From positions 1-37,499 of IMG/VR virus record IMGVR_UViG_3300017951_000040: a stretch of DNA of 37,499 nucleotides; one strand, given 5' to 3'. Made by a program: the position numbers and the translations under genes. Source of the stretch: a virus. Position 1 is the stretch's first letter; each line of letters starts with the position of its first letter. Below the pieces are notes generated by a model, which was not told where the DNA came from, made no database searches, and was given only the letters and a program-made list of their open reading frames with translations. Shown piece after piece: positions 22,899-31,178 of the stretch.

Positions 22899-22909
22899 TT
22901 TTTTAAATC

Positions 22910-23569
22910 CTACCTTGAACCCATTTTAGCAAGACGATCCTTGACAAACTTATCAGATTCACTCAAAGATTCTCTTGCTCCTGCTACACGTCCCACACTA
23001 TCTTTACTGCGTCCAAACACTGCATATTGTCCAGTGTTATTACCTTGAGTGTCCCTAAGAGGTGCTCCGTAATAAGCCGCCATTTGATATTGAGCTTGAT
23101 CAAAGGGACGCTTTGATTCACCCTCAGGAGAACGTGCTAGACGTTGAGTCATGAAATTACGAAGCTCATTAGGATTATTAAGTACACCAGCTCTTTCAGC
23201 CGCTTGATAGTAACCTTCAATCTCTCGTTGCTCACCAGGCCTAAAGTAATTCGTAGCAAAGGCATCACCGATGATGCCCCGTGCCCGGTCACCACCTAAT
23301 TGATAGTTCAGCAGGTCTTCAAATTCTTCAGACTTGAAATAACTACTGGTCGGAGTTGTACGGCTTTGGACCATTGCCAAAGCTGTTTTGGGATCAAGAC
23401 TACCTTGATTTACAGCACCGAATAAAGTATCACTGAAACCCTCTTCTTTATTATCCTTGAAAAGAGGTGCGCTATAACGCATTAACTCTTCAAATTCTTC
23501 GGAGGGGTTATATCCCATTTCCGAAGGAGATTGAGGTTCTTTATTGCCGCCAAAAAGACCAAAGACCAT
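22910..23569 (-). CDS. virion-type protein, 219 aa
   Basis: It begins MVFGLFGGNKEPQSPSEMGY and contains two similar acidic motifs, SEEFEELMRYSAPLF (about 23-37) and SEEFEDLLNYQLGG (about 79-92), apparently an internal duplication. The middle is helical with Arg/Glu pairs and the C-terminus basic. ATG 23569 overlaps the preceding stop by 1 nt. No enzyme signature. Function unknown. Confidence 0.7.
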   Translation of the reverse strand: MVFGLFGGNKEPQSPSEMGYNPSEEFEELMRYSAPLFKDNKEEGFSDTLFGAVNQGSLDPKTALAMVQSRTTPTSSYFKSEEFEDLLNYQLGGDRARGIIGDAFATNYFRPGEQREIEGYYQAAERAGVLNNPNELRNFMTQRLARSPEGESKRPFDQAQYQMAAYYGAPLRDTQGNNTGQYAVFGRSKDSVGRVAGARESLSESDKFVKDRLAKMGSR

Positions 23570-24027
23570 TACGAATATCCTCCAAACATATCAGTCCATT
23601 GTGAAACTTGTGCTGGATTAAAGCCCCGACCCGCTAGTTGAAAACCAGCAGTCCGACTCAGATCGGAAAGAAAAGGAGCTGTATTCCTTAAGTTTAATTG
23701 ATCAATACCTCGCCTAAATTGACGATTGTATTCATTATCTCTGGCTCGTTCTTGTGCACCAAAACCAGCTAATAATGCATCTTGCTGGAATTGAGTCTGA
23801 ACACCTAAAGCTTCTTGCGCACCTTGACGTTGTGAAGCTGCTGCACGATTACCAAAAATACCGCTAATAACAGGCGCTGCAACTGACGCTGCTGCCATCC
23901 ATGGGAATGCCATACTACCTCCTGCTGATGCTGCCGAAGAGAATCCAGCGGCTGTTGATGTTGATGATGTAATTGGTGTTGCTGCGGGCGGTAAAGTCCA
24001 TGAGGAGCCCGTTGCTGTTAGTGACAT
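23569..24027 (-). CDS. small virion-type protein with a hydrophobic segment, 152 aa
   Basis: The N-terminal 40 residues are Ser/Thr/Ala-rich. A hydrophobic helix follows (about 39-60, MAFPWMAAASVAAPVISGIF), then a Gln/Arg-rich charged helix (62-115), and the chain ends WTDMFGGYS. One membrane-type helix plus a long amphipathic helix recalls internal ejection proteins of podo-like phages, but no family is recognised. Confidence 0.65.
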   Translation of the reverse strand: MSLTATGSSWTLPPAATPITSSTSTAAGFSSAASAGGSMAFPWMAAASVAAPVISGIFGNRAAASQRQGAQEALGVQTQFQQDALLAGFGAQERARDNEYNRQFRRGIDQLNLRNTAPFLSDLSRTAGFQLAGRGFNPAQVSQWTDMFGGYS

Positions 24028-24038
24028 TATTGTTTATT

Positions 24039-24584
24039 CTAAAGCATGCTGTAGTTACCAGTAGCTTGTCCAGTTGCACCTCTATAGGCATTTTGAGCAA
24101 TACCTGGTGTACCTAAAACAAGATCATCAAGGTAACGATTGCGACGACGTGCTGGCTCTGTAAGAACCCTTGGAAGTTCTTTAAGTGCATAACCAATTAA
24201 GTTAGATTGCCAGCCTAACTTTTGTTGTTCTTTGGCACGACGTAACATCATATCTTCATACCACTTTCGCTCTTCTTTACTTCTTTCATAAGCACGATCT
24301 CCGTACTTATTGATCATTTCACCAAAAATAAGTGCTGATTGAACTTGAGGATCATAATCTTTAGCTGACTCTAAAAGCTGTTGCATAGGATTGAGTGGCG
24401 GACTCATATCACTTCCAACAGGAGGCATCAGTGAAAATCCTGCTTCGGCACCAGCATTCGTGGTGTTCCTATACGCCTGAGCCAAAGTATCTTGATTCTG
24501 GGTTCCGCGAAAGCCACCTGCTAATGCAGGACCTGAATAATTCAAACCTTGTGTGGCTAAATTAAAGCCTTGTGGAATTGCCAT
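24039..24584 (-). CDS. virion-type protein, 181 aa
   Basis: A Gly/Ala/Gln-rich N-terminus (MAIPQGFNLATQGLNYSGPA) is followed by helices with clustered charges (YERSKEERKWYEDMMLRRAK near 100-120) and a basic stretch PARRRNRYLDD. Unrecognised; part of the coupled run of virion-type genes upstream of the terminase. Confidence 0.65.
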   Translation of the reverse strand: MAIPQGFNLATQGLNYSGPALAGGFRGTQNQDTLAQAYRNTTNAGAEAGFSLMPPVGSDMSPPLNPMQQLLESAKDYDPQVQSALIFGEMINKYGDRAYERSKEERKWYEDMMLRRAKEQQKLGWQSNLIGYALKELPRVLTEPARRRNRYLDDLVLGTPGIAQNAYRGATGQATGNYSML

Positions 24585-24586
24585 GA

Positions 24587-25432
24587 TCAGAAACTGATAT
24601 TAGGAGCCTGGAGAACAGAACCTGCATAGGGATTAGCCTGCATTGCAGTACGGAGATTTGCTCCCATCTCACCTTGCAATCCGGTCGCAAGTTTACCTGC
24701 AGTAGCAACAGTACCCATCGCCATATAATTCTGAGCATTAGAAGCATTCAGAGCTTGCTGGCGAACAAGCGCATCATTAAGACGTTTTGCAATAATAGGA
24801 TCCATGCGTTTCTCATTTTCAATAAATAAATCAGATGAGTACTGCATCAAATCCTTTTGTTGAGCCACATAAGGTGCCATGGCTGCAGAGGTAAGTCTTG
24901 ACATTAAATCTGCATCTTGTTCAATCCTTGCCATGTCTGCACGACGCTGTTCAACTGGTGACGCATTAGCAGGAGCAACACCTGTGCCCTCAGAACGCAT
25001 TTGCTCTGCTTTATTACCAGCAATATTACCTAGAAGGGGTGCAGCAACTGCTCCAATTGCACGAATTGCAGCTCCTTTACCACCTCCAACAAATTTACCA
25101 GCTGCTTCAGTAATTCCTAAAGCACCTAAGCCAACACCACCCGTAACAGCTGCATCAAGTGTGCGTCCTGCTTGTACGTCTTGAATAACCTGTCCAGCAA
25201 GAGGAGCAGCAGCTGCAGCAGTACCAGCAAGACCAATCATTGCATCACGACTAAAGTTGATGCCAGCTTTTTGCATGGCTTGAGCTAACCGCTGTTCTCC
25301 ATTGCTAAGAATATTTTTAACATTTTGTTCCTGAGCTTTAATTCGCTCTAACAACAATGCTTGCGGATCAATTACTCCTCCCCCACGGAGATAAGAACCA
25401 GCACTTCCTGGCTTATTTCTTTGATCAGCCAT
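24587..25432 (-). CDS. Ala/Gly-rich virion-type protein, 281 aa
   Basis: ATG 25432 (MADQRNKPGSAGSYLRGGGV) is preferred to the in-frame TTG at 25444. Residues about 55-125 form an Ala/Gly-rich hydrophobic region (IGLAGTAAAAAPLAGQVI then VTGGVGLGALGITEAAGKFV), which could insert into a membrane. The flanks are helical with Met/Gln-rich segments. Likely a packaged or ejection-type protein; not recognised. Confidence 0.65.
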   Translation of the reverse strand: MADQRNKPGSAGSYLRGGGVIDPQALLLERIKAQEQNVKNILSNGEQRLAQAMQKAGINFSRDAMIGLAGTAAAAAPLAGQVIQDVQAGRTLDAAVTGGVGLGALGITEAAGKFVGGGKGAAIRAIGAVAAPLLGNIAGNKAEQMRSEGTGVAPANASPVEQRRADMARIEQDADLMSRLTSAAMAPYVAQQKDLMQYSSDLFIENEKRMDPIIAKRLNDALVRQQALNASNAQNYMAMGTVATAGKLATGLQGEMGANLRTAMQANPYAGSVLQAPNISF

Positions 25433-25469
25433 ATTTATATTCAATATATAAGATTATTTAAATTCTATC

Positions 25470-26390
25470 TCAACCTAACTGCTGTCCAGTTACTCCATAT
25501 TCTTGAGTAGTGGGTAAATCTGACTGGCCTGCAGCAGCAATCATTCGATTAGCAAACTTACCAGCTAACGCACCAGCCAATGCACCCGCTGCACTTGCAC
25601 CTGCAACAGTACGTGTTTTAACACGAGGTTGTTTTTTACTAGCTTGACCCATTACTGCACGGGCTGTGCCAGCACCGCCAACCAGAGCACCTGCAGCTTG
25701 AAGACCAACAGGGAAACCAACAATACGAGCTTCTGGCTCACCTTGTAAGTTCTCCATTGTCCCCTTAATTACACCAACACCAAGAGGACCTTTCTCGTTG
25801 TAGAGAAAGTTCATATAGTTGGAATAACGTTGTTTTGTTAAATCAGGAATATCTTCTTTAGCAGTCTCAAATTTTAATGGGCGACCCTGACGTCCAAGAA
25901 CAAAACGATCAACCAGCTCAGGGCCAACCTGACCGGTCTCACGGCGATCTTCTGATCCAGTCTCTGCATAAGATTGAGAAAAACCTTTAGGTCTTCCAAG
26001 TTCAGCAAGATTAGTGATGTCGTAAGTTCCAAGAGATGCACTAACAGGTACACCGACTGCCGCTAATCCAATCGCTGCCTTCTGTGGTTGTGTATATCTT
26101 TTGATATCTTCTCCCATTACACCTTCGGCTACTTTTTCTGAAATAGCCATTGGATGGTTATAACGCCAATAAATTTTACGAGTTTCGTCTTTTCCTAAGT
26201 CAGTTAATAAACGAGCCCCTAAAGCACCAGCCAGTTGTAAAGGTGTTTCTGTAGCTGTAATGCCTTTTTCACCTAGACGTTTATAAAATTGCCTTCCTTC
26301 TTTAGTCGGTAAAATGGTGTGACCATAGTCACCCATTGCACCCATAATGGCTGATGCTTCTTGCCAACCTTTTTTAAGTCCAGCTAACAT
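25470..26390 (-). CDS. virion-type protein with C-terminal glycine zipper, 306 aa
   Basis: The N-terminal 200 residues are mixed helical and charged (GDYGHTILPTKEGRQFYKRL). Residues about 230-285 carry Ala/Gly-rich hydrophobic segments (GLQAAGALVGGAGTARAVMG then GASAAGALAGALAGKFANRM) separated by a basic KKQPRVKTRT. Glycine zippers of this kind are found in membrane-active virion proteins. No family recognised. Starts 2 nt after the preceding stop. Confidence 0.65.
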   Translation of the reverse strand: MLAGLKKGWQEASAIMGAMGDYGHTILPTKEGRQFYKRLGEKGITATETPLQLAGALGARLLTDLGKDETRKIYWRYNHPMAISEKVAEGVMGEDIKRYTQPQKAAIGLAAVGVPVSASLGTYDITNLAELGRPKGFSQSYAETGSEDRRETGQVGPELVDRFVLGRQGRPLKFETAKEDIPDLTKQRYSNYMNFLYNEKGPLGVGVIKGTMENLQGEPEARIVGFPVGLQAAGALVGGAGTARAVMGQASKKQPRVKTRTVAGASAAGALAGALAGKFANRMIAAAGQSDLPTTQEYGVTGQQLG

Positions 26391-26392
26391 AA

Positions 26393-27010
26393 TCAGAGAC
26401 CAAACATTTGAATAGCTGCTGCTTCCATTTCTGGATCGTTAGTAAGTCCTGTGCCTAAATCATTTAAACGTTGCTGAAGTATTGCATTCTGAGTAGGGCC
26501 TACAGCTTCTTGTAAATTAGTGAACGGCATATATGCACCCGCTAAACCTTGAATGGGAACATTATTTACAGCTGCACGTTGTGCTTGTTGTTGAAGAATT
26601 TGGTTAGATTGTGCACCCTGAACTCCCTGCTCCGTACCTAACAATGCAGTTACTGGAAGAGCGGAAGCAACTGATGCTGCAATATTCACAGGCAGCTCTA
26701 ATTTGGAACGAATAGGTTCTTTTGTTTTAATTTGTTTACCATTTTTACCTGTTCTAATAACAGTTTGAGTTCCTTTTGGCCGAAATCCACGTACTAAACC
26801 AAGACTTCCCGCAGAAGCTAAAGCATCAGCACCACCATAAGCCAAAGCAGTTAATGGATCTGCACCACCCATCATGCTAAGTCCAGTATTTAATCCACCA
26901 CTAACTAAAGCGTCGGTAGCAATACTCTTTAATCCTTGATGTCCACCAAGTTTTTCAAGGGTTTTAGGGCCTAATAACCTACCTGCTAATTTAATTACTC
27001 CTGTTCCCAT
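26393..27010 (-). CDS. virion-type protein with Ala/Gly-rich segments, 205 aa
   Basis: The N-terminus is basic (MGTGVIKLAGRLLGPKTLEK), followed by small-residue hydrophobic regions (about 45-75) and a basic strand-like FRPKGTQTVIRTGKNGKQI. Another hydrophobic segment near 105-122 (LPVNIAASVASALPVTALLG) precedes a Gln-rich helix (QGAQSNQILQQQAQRAA). Composition parallels the neighbour at 25470-26390, so the two may act together. Unrecognised. Confidence 0.65.
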   Translation of the reverse strand: MGTGVIKLAGRLLGPKTLEKLGGHQGLKSIATDALVSGGLNTGLSMMGGADPLTALAYGGADALASAGSLGLVRGFRPKGTQTVIRTGKNGKQIKTKEPIRSKLELPVNIAASVASALPVTALLGTEQGVQGAQSNQILQQQAQRAAVNNVPIQGLAGAYMPFTNLQEAVGPTQNAILQQRLNDLGTGLTNDPEMEAAAIQMFGL

Positions 27011-27034
27011 GACGACCCTAGTAATCTTTTTATT

Positions 27035-27583
27035 TTAAGTCTGCTTATCTTTATCTCTAGTATCCTTGCTATTGCTCATTAACTCAGCAACAGTAAAGTT
27101 TTCTTCTACTGCATCTTGCGCTTCTTGCTCTGCTTTGGCTTCAATAACACCTTTTGGATCAGGGTTAGTTGATCGAGGCATCGGATTCTTAGAAGGTTCC
27201 TCAACCGTTGGACTAGCTTGATATAACTCACTCCAAATAGGTTTATATTCTGGATAAGTTCTAAAGTCACTTAACGTATTTGGCCTACCCAACTCAAAGT
27301 CATATAGTTCTTTCCGATTATTATCAAACCTAGGTAATCCAGTGAACAACTTAAATTGTTCTGGATTGTCATTAACAAAGTTAAGACGTGGATTTAATAC
27401 CGGTTTCTTTGTTTGAATTTTACGCCTTAAATCAGACGCATCAAAACGGTTGACGGTAAAAGGCGGTTGTGTTGATGGTTTCTTAAACGCTTCACCGTAA
27501 TCAACCTTTTTGCTACGGTAAAAACGTTTTTGTACGTCATCAATATAATCGTTGGGATCAGTAAGACGACTATCAAAAGGCAT
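27035..27583 (-). CDS. hydrophilic virion-type protein, 182 aa
   Basis: The product is Asp/Pro/Lys/Arg-rich and lacks hydrophobic segments. It begins MPFDSRLTDPNDYIDDVQKR, contains a central NPRLNFVNDNPEQFKLFTG and ends in an acidic, Lys/Asp-rich tail. ATG 27583 is coupled to the upstream gene. Probably disordered in part; function unknown. Confidence 0.65.
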   Translation of the reverse strand: MPFDSRLTDPNDYIDDVQKRFYRSKKVDYGEAFKKPSTQPPFTVNRFDASDLRRKIQTKKPVLNPRLNFVNDNPEQFKLFTGLPRFDNNRKELYDFELGRPNTLSDFRTYPEYKPIWSELYQASPTVEEPSKNPMPRSTNPDPKGVIEAKAEQEAQDAVEENFTVAELMSNSKDTRDKDKQT

Positions 27584-27801
27584 TAGTCTTTCTTAGCTTT
27601 TTTCTTCTTGTTTAATTTTACAAGAGTCTCGCGAAGCTGTGCTTGCTTCCGAGTCTTCTCATCAAACTTTTCTGGATTCCTTTCTACGTTAGCTTGAAGT
27701 TGTGCTGGTGTAATGCCACGTTTCTTAGCCTTTGCCGTAAAAGCACCTTCTTTAATATCAGCTTTTTGAATCCATTTCTTATCTTTTTTTGCTTCTGCCA
27801 T
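27583..27801 (-). CDS. small basic phage protein, 72 aa
   Basis: KKWIQKADIKEGAFTAKAKKRGIT, then QLQANVERNP, then KTRKQAQLRETLVKLNKKKK matches a short basic protein type I recall from many marine phages (WIQKAIK..GA..AKA...G....KA.LA.TL). Those are of unknown function, possibly packaged or DNA-binding. It overlaps the next gene by 1 nt and begins 2 nt after the previous stop. Confidence 0.75.
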   Translation of the reverse strand: MAEAKKDKKWIQKADIKEGAFTAKAKKRGITPAQLQANVERNPEKFDEKTRKQAQLRETLVKLNKKKKAKKD

Positions 27802-27803
27802 AA

Positions 27804-29858
27804 TTAAACTCCGAAGCCCATTGCGCGAAGTAGTGCCTGAGGATCACGACGATCACCCTCGATTCTAGCTCGCCTTATTGCTTCTGATGCTTTAAGTGGA
27901 TCTTGGCTGAGCTGTCTAGATGAACGAGTAAAAACTAAATCTTGGTCAGGAGGAGTAGGAATTCCCATCTCATCTGCAACTGAATCAGCTAAAGCTTGAG
28001 CTGTAGTTTCATCCATGGTTGTTTGTGTAGGTCGCTGTCCATATGTAGCCCGTTCTCCTTGACGATCTGTACGTTCAATGCCATACAAACCAATACGACC
28101 GCCGGTTTGTGTTCGGTCTCCTTCAAAAACTTGCCTAGGGGCTCCCGTATCGTCATAATCACGATAACGACCTCCGGTTTGAAGACGCTTTACTTCTTCT
28201 TGAAGACGGTCACCAGCAGAATACTCCGCTACATTTCTACCTCCTCCACCTTTTTTTTGTTCAATGTCTTTACGTCCAGGTCGTATTTCTAATGTTTCAG
28301 GAATAATTTCATTAGTTTCTGGATTAACTTCATAAAAAGCCCTTGTTCCTTCTGTTTTATCAATTAAAAAATGTTTAGGACCAACGTCTTGTAAACCTTT
28401 GAGCTGAGCACGGACATTGTCCCTCTCTGCCATTGCATCACCAATGTCTACATTCAGACTTGCAGGATCAGGCATATTCTGCAATTCGTGTTGCATCTGG
28501 CCAAACATCTGGCTGTATGAATCTTGACCAGGTTTTTCACGATCCATGGCTGAACGGATCATCAGTGAATCTTCTTCCAGCTGTTTCCTACGTCCGACCA
28601 ACTGCTGTTGTTCCGCACGCAATTCTGAGATGCGATTGGTTAAGTTAACATCTTTACCTTCTAAATCTTCTACAAATTCTCCAAATATTCCTGTTTTTGG
28701 AGTATCCCCTTTTTTAAACAAAGCACCTGTTGGTAACTCATCTCCCTTTAAAGATATTACAGAACTAGGTTTAACTTTTATAGGAGATGCTGGTTGTTCA
28801 GAGAAACGTGATAAGACTGCTTCATCACCAGTACTAGCGTACAGTTCAGCTGCTTCTGCAGTAGCTGGATCAGAAGCAAGAACTCGTTCAACACGCGTAG
28901 GTGATAAGCCTTGACCTTCAAGCTTCTCACGTTTGTTGTTAAGAAAACGTTGGGCCATACCAACATCAACGTCTTCGTTGCGTTGTAACTCACGTTCGAT
29001 AGGTGCAGCAGCCTGATCAGATGCAGTATTAGAAGCTTCTAAGTTTTGCTCAATAACCAATGGTTCTGTTGCATCTTGAACGTCTACTAAAGTTTGAGGT
29101 TCTTGGCTCGTTACTTTTGCAACCGTTTCATCACGTAATTCTTCCGCACGCATCGAACGACCACCGCCACGGCGATATACCTCACCCGTATTGGGATCAG
29201 TAACAACCATAGATTCTTCTACACCACCTTGAGGGCGTGAAACTTCAGGTAACTCAGATTCTGGCTTTACTGCTACATTTTCATAAACAGACTGGCGACG
29301 TTTTGCTTCAGTAGAAATAGCATCAGCTTGTTGACTAAACCTTTGGAACTCACCAAGTCCTGTATTCTCTGCTTTCTCTGGTGCAGGGAATGCACCAGGC
29401 ATTTGCCGTTGCTGATACTTGGTTTCAATTGCATTAGCCTCACCAAGACTCTTTTGAAGCTGTGTAAAGTCTGATGTAACCTCATTCTCTGCAATACGCC
29501 TTGGTCTTGAACCACCAAGGTCTTGCTTAGCTGTATTTAAGTTTGTAATACGCTTAAGTTCTGTTGGATTAGACAAATCAACGCGTTGTACTCCGCTTTT
29601 ACCTGCAGATGCACCTGATTGCATCCTGGGATCTCTAGCACGACCCCGTAATTTCATTGCAGCAGCGCCAATACCAGCTAATGCACCTGCACCAAGGGCA
29701 ATTCCACCTGCTGTTTGCAATGTAGACGGCGCTTTAAGTTGATTTTCCCGGAATTCACGGACTTCACCGTACATTTCCGCCTTTTCTTCTTCAGATTGGG
29801 GGTATGCACGCCCTGTTTGGCGGCTATAGGCTGCATAATCTGCCGGTGAAAGCATCAT
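27804..29858 (-). CDS. first gene of the virion operon, 684-aa virion-type protein
   Basis: The product has one short Ala/Gly-rich hydrophobic segment near 48-68 (TAGGIALGAGALAGIGAAAM); the rest is strongly charged, Arg/Glu/Gln-rich and mostly helical or disordered. Coiled-coil potential is visible around 390-440 (LTNRISELRAEQQQLVGRRK) and Arg/Gly-rich stretches near 540-620. Such a large hydrophilic protein with one hydrophobic helix fits an internal core/ejection protein. The start has tandem ATGs (29858, 29855) with AAGG just upstream. Confidence 0.7.
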   Translation of the reverse strand: MMLSPADYAAYSRQTGRAYPQSEEEKAEMYGEVREFRENQLKAPSTLQTAGGIALGAGALAGIGAAAMKLRGRARDPRMQSGASAGKSGVQRVDLSNPTELKRITNLNTAKQDLGGSRPRRIAENEVTSDFTQLQKSLGEANAIETKYQQRQMPGAFPAPEKAENTGLGEFQRFSQQADAISTEAKRRQSVYENVAVKPESELPEVSRPQGGVEESMVVTDPNTGEVYRRGGGRSMRAEELRDETVAKVTSQEPQTLVDVQDATEPLVIEQNLEASNTASDQAAAPIERELQRNEDVDVGMAQRFLNNKREKLEGQGLSPTRVERVLASDPATAEAAELYASTGDEAVLSRFSEQPASPIKVKPSSVISLKGDELPTGALFKKGDTPKTGIFGEFVEDLEGKDVNLTNRISELRAEQQQLVGRRKQLEEDSLMIRSAMDREKPGQDSYSQMFGQMQHELQNMPDPASLNVDIGDAMAERDNVRAQLKGLQDVGPKHFLIDKTEGTRAFYEVNPETNEIIPETLEIRPGRKDIEQKKGGGGRNVAEYSAGDRLQEEVKRLQTGGRYRDYDDTGAPRQVFEGDRTQTGGRIGLYGIERTDRQGERATYGQRPTQTTMDETTAQALADSVADEMGIPTPPDQDLVFTRSSRQLSQDPLKASEAIRRARIEGDRRDPQALLRAMGFGV

Positions 29859-29954
29859 TACCTTATTATTTGCATATTTATTAGATATCTATATTTTACT
29901 GCTTAAAATTTCAGTGATATAAACTAAATACATGGGAAAAACCTAAATAAGTTC
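29859..29954. promoter_or_regulatory. divergent intergenic promoter region
   Basis: This 96-nt AT-rich gap separates the long leftward operon (starts 29858) from the rightward gene at 29955. Minus-strand TATAGAT/TAATAAAT boxes and plus-strand GATATAAAC/TAAATACAT boxes are possible -10 elements, but no convincing -35 is present. By position it must contain the main virion-operon promoter unless transcription enters from outside. Confidence 0.4.
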
Positions 29955-30221
29955 ATGATTCCAGAACTTACTGACATCGAGAAGAACGAAAGGGCTGTCG
30001 CATTACTCGCTATTGCCGATACAGCCGAGAAAAAGATGGAAAAAGGCGATAGTCCTTTGGATGTTCAAACTTTTGTAAGCGGTGCTCGCCGTGAATTAGC
30101 CCGTAAACTTCCCGATACCAAAAAAATGGGGGAAGCAAGCCTGGCCGCTAAACGCTATAAGGAAGAAACACAAAAAGCCGGTGGTGACTTTAGTACAATG
30201 GTTCAACCTAACCTCGGATAA
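29955..30221 (+). CDS. small helical protein, 88 aa
   Basis: The product is soluble and helical: it starts MIPELTDIEKNERAVALLAI, continues with an Asp/Lys-rich turn, then SGARRELARKLPDTKKMGEA and a C-terminal FSTMVQPNLG. It is transcribed away from the virion operon and closed by its own terminator at 30245-30268. There is no Shine-Dalgarno before ATG 29955. Function unknown; position next to the origin-like region would suit a regulatory or replication-linked role, but nothing in the sequence shows it. Confidence 0.65.
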   Translation: MIPELTDIEKNERAVALLAIADTAEKKMEKGDSPLDVQTFVSGARRELARKLPDTKKMGEASLAAKRYKEETQKAGGDFSTMVQPNLG

Positions 30222-30244
30222 TTTGGGTTAAAAATTTGGGGTAA

Positions 30245-30268
30245 GTCCGGATTTTCCGGACATTTTTT
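30245..30268 (+). terminator. rho-independent terminator after the 88-aa gene
   Basis: GTCCGGA (30245-30251) pairs with TCCGGAC (30255-30261) over a 3-nt loop, followed by ATTTTTTAT. It lies 24 nt after the stop at 30221. Confidence 0.85.
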
Positions 30269-30601
30269 ATGTTATAAATTTTTTTAGCTTTTGTAAATTA
30301 CATTTTTTGCTTTTGGGCTACCAGGGGTAGTGCAATACATATTTTTTGTTCAATTAAGGCGGCCCCTAGGGCCTCAAATTGGGCTAAAAATTATCTGACA
30401 CATCTCACACATGTGTTCCGACTGGGAATGTGTAGAGAAAAAAAATAAAGGGCGGGTATGTGTATGTTGGGCGGGTTGTTGAGTGAGAGATTAGAATTTT
30501 TTGAGTGAGTGTAAGGAGGATGTGGAGAATTTGTTAGCAATTCACCACAAACATGTGGAAAATTTAAGGAAATCTTCACAAAATAGCTGTCGTTTTCCAC
30601 A
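30262..30601. other. candidate replication origin: AT-rich tract, direct repeats, DnaA-box-like sites
   Basis: No convincing gene occupies 30222-30721. The stretch contains an AT-rich tract (30262-30316), an inverted repeat GGCCC-CTA-GGGCC (30361-30373), the palindrome ACACATGTGT (30407-30416), direct repeats GGGCGGGT (30450-30457, 30469-30476) and TTGAGTGAG (30479-30487, 30501-30509, spaced 22 nt). Two perfect inverted TTTTCCACA boxes lie at 30554-30562 (minus) and 30593-30601 (plus), with a one-mismatch box at 30521-30529. TTTTCCACA is the DnaA-box form typical of cyanobacteria. Location at the divergence of the two transcription directions supports an origin, but this is inference. Confidence 0.45.
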
Positions 30602-30658
30602 GATTCCCGCGCAATTTGGGGAAAGATCCTGACGCTACAGTTTTGCAGATAAGACTGT

Positions 30659-30721
30659 TATACATAACAGACCTAAGTAAGTCTTTAAACTGCTTTTTGT
30701 TCTTTCATTTTATCAAATCAA
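30659..30721 (+). promoter_or_regulatory. extended -10 promoter and TTAAACT hairpin leader (copy A1)
   Basis: TGT-TATACA (30656-30664) resembles an extended -10. Four nt later AGAC (30669-30672) and GTCT (30681-30684) form a 4-bp stem with loop CTAAGTAA, followed by TTAAACT (30685-30691) and, 37 nt after the stem, ATG 30722. The leader ends in ATCAAATCAA directly before ATG. Three further copies precede the genes at 32064, 32549 and 34940. Confidence 0.6.
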
Positions 30722-30901
30722 ATGAACACAATTGCTTTCGTCACTGACAACTTCTACTTCGAGTTTGTTATCAACTCGGAGGAGGATATTGCGTACGTTA
30801 CCAAGCGTGCGTTCCAAACTGCTGACGTTGATTTCAATGATCAGTGCACGTCGATGTCAATCGAACGTGCCCGTAAGTATTACGCATCATTGATTGGCTG
30901 A
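30722..30901 (+). CDS. small protein, 59 aa, first gene of the small-gene region
   Basis: The product starts MNTIAFVTDNFYFEFVINSE, then EDIAYVTKRAFQTADVDFND, and ends ERARKYYASLIG. It looks like a small alpha/beta fold. It directly follows leader copy A1, which supports the start. Its TGA overlaps the first base of the following three-hairpin element. No family recognised. Confidence 0.65.
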   Translation: MNTIAFVTDNFYFEFVINSEEDIAYVTKRAFQTADVDFNDQCTSMSIERARKYYASLIG

Positions 30902-30965
30902 TCCGTACAAGCGGGTTGGGAGGTGCAAACCCTCCCACAGTTATTACCCACAGCGGAGATGGGTA
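30902..30965 (+). ncRNA. three-hairpin intergenic RNA-like element (copy D1)
   Basis: Directly after the stop at 30901: hairpin I CCG-TACAAG-CGG (30903-30914), a 2-nt gap, hairpin II TGGGAGG-TGCAAAC-CCTCCCA (30917-30937, 7-bp stem and 7-nt loop), and hairpin III TACCC...GGGTA (30945-30965). Loop II resembles a tRNA T-loop. Copies D2 and D3 share the order. Whether it is a separate RNA or part of the mRNA is unknown. Confidence 0.5.
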
Positions 30966-30986
30966 CCGCACACACAGGAGACTGAC

Positions 30987-31175
30987 GTGTTCTTCGTCAT
31001 CGTCGACGGTCAACAACACAGCGCACACTTCTCTAAAGAGGAAGCTGACGACGCTGCATTCGATCTTTCGGTCGATTGCAACTACAACTTCGGTTTTCCT
31101 GTACAGGAACGCGTACAGATATCCGTCCTCTCCTTTACGGAGATGATGGAGTCTCAGGTTGAGATGGTCATCTGA
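30987..31175 (+). CDS. small protein, 62 aa, GTG start
   Basis: GTG 30987 is chosen because AGGAG lies 6 nt upstream and because an earlier in-frame ATG (30894) would run through hairpin element D1. The product (VFFVIVDGQQHSAHFSKEEA...) has a beta-strand start, an acidic helix and strands CNYNFGFPVQERVQISVLSF, like a small alpha/beta fold. It is one of the few genes here with a canonical Shine-Dalgarno. No family recognised. Confidence 0.6.
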   Translation: MFFVIVDGQQHSAHFSKEEADDAAFDLSVDCNYNFGFPVQERVQISVLSFTEMMESQVEMVI

Positions 31176-31178
31176 CCA

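Noticed and set aside
28546-28914. 122-residue plus-strand frame opposite the 684-aa virion gene
   Set aside because: Antisense to a clearly coding frame; Ser-rich with no domain and no leader motif.
30391-30600. 69-residue minus-strand frame in the origin-like region
   Set aside because: Composition (Ser/Pro/His/Asn-rich, HPPYTHS-like) follows from the repeats and G/T-rich strand; no Shine-Dalgarno or coupling with a neighbour.
30400-30620. CRISPR array in the repeat-rich intergenic region
   Set aside because: Repeats are 8-9 nt, only two copies each and without uniform spacers.
30894-30986. N-terminal extension of the 62-aa gene from ATG 30894
   Set aside because: It would translate through the three-hairpin element; GTG 30987 has a good AGGAG site and gives a compact protein.
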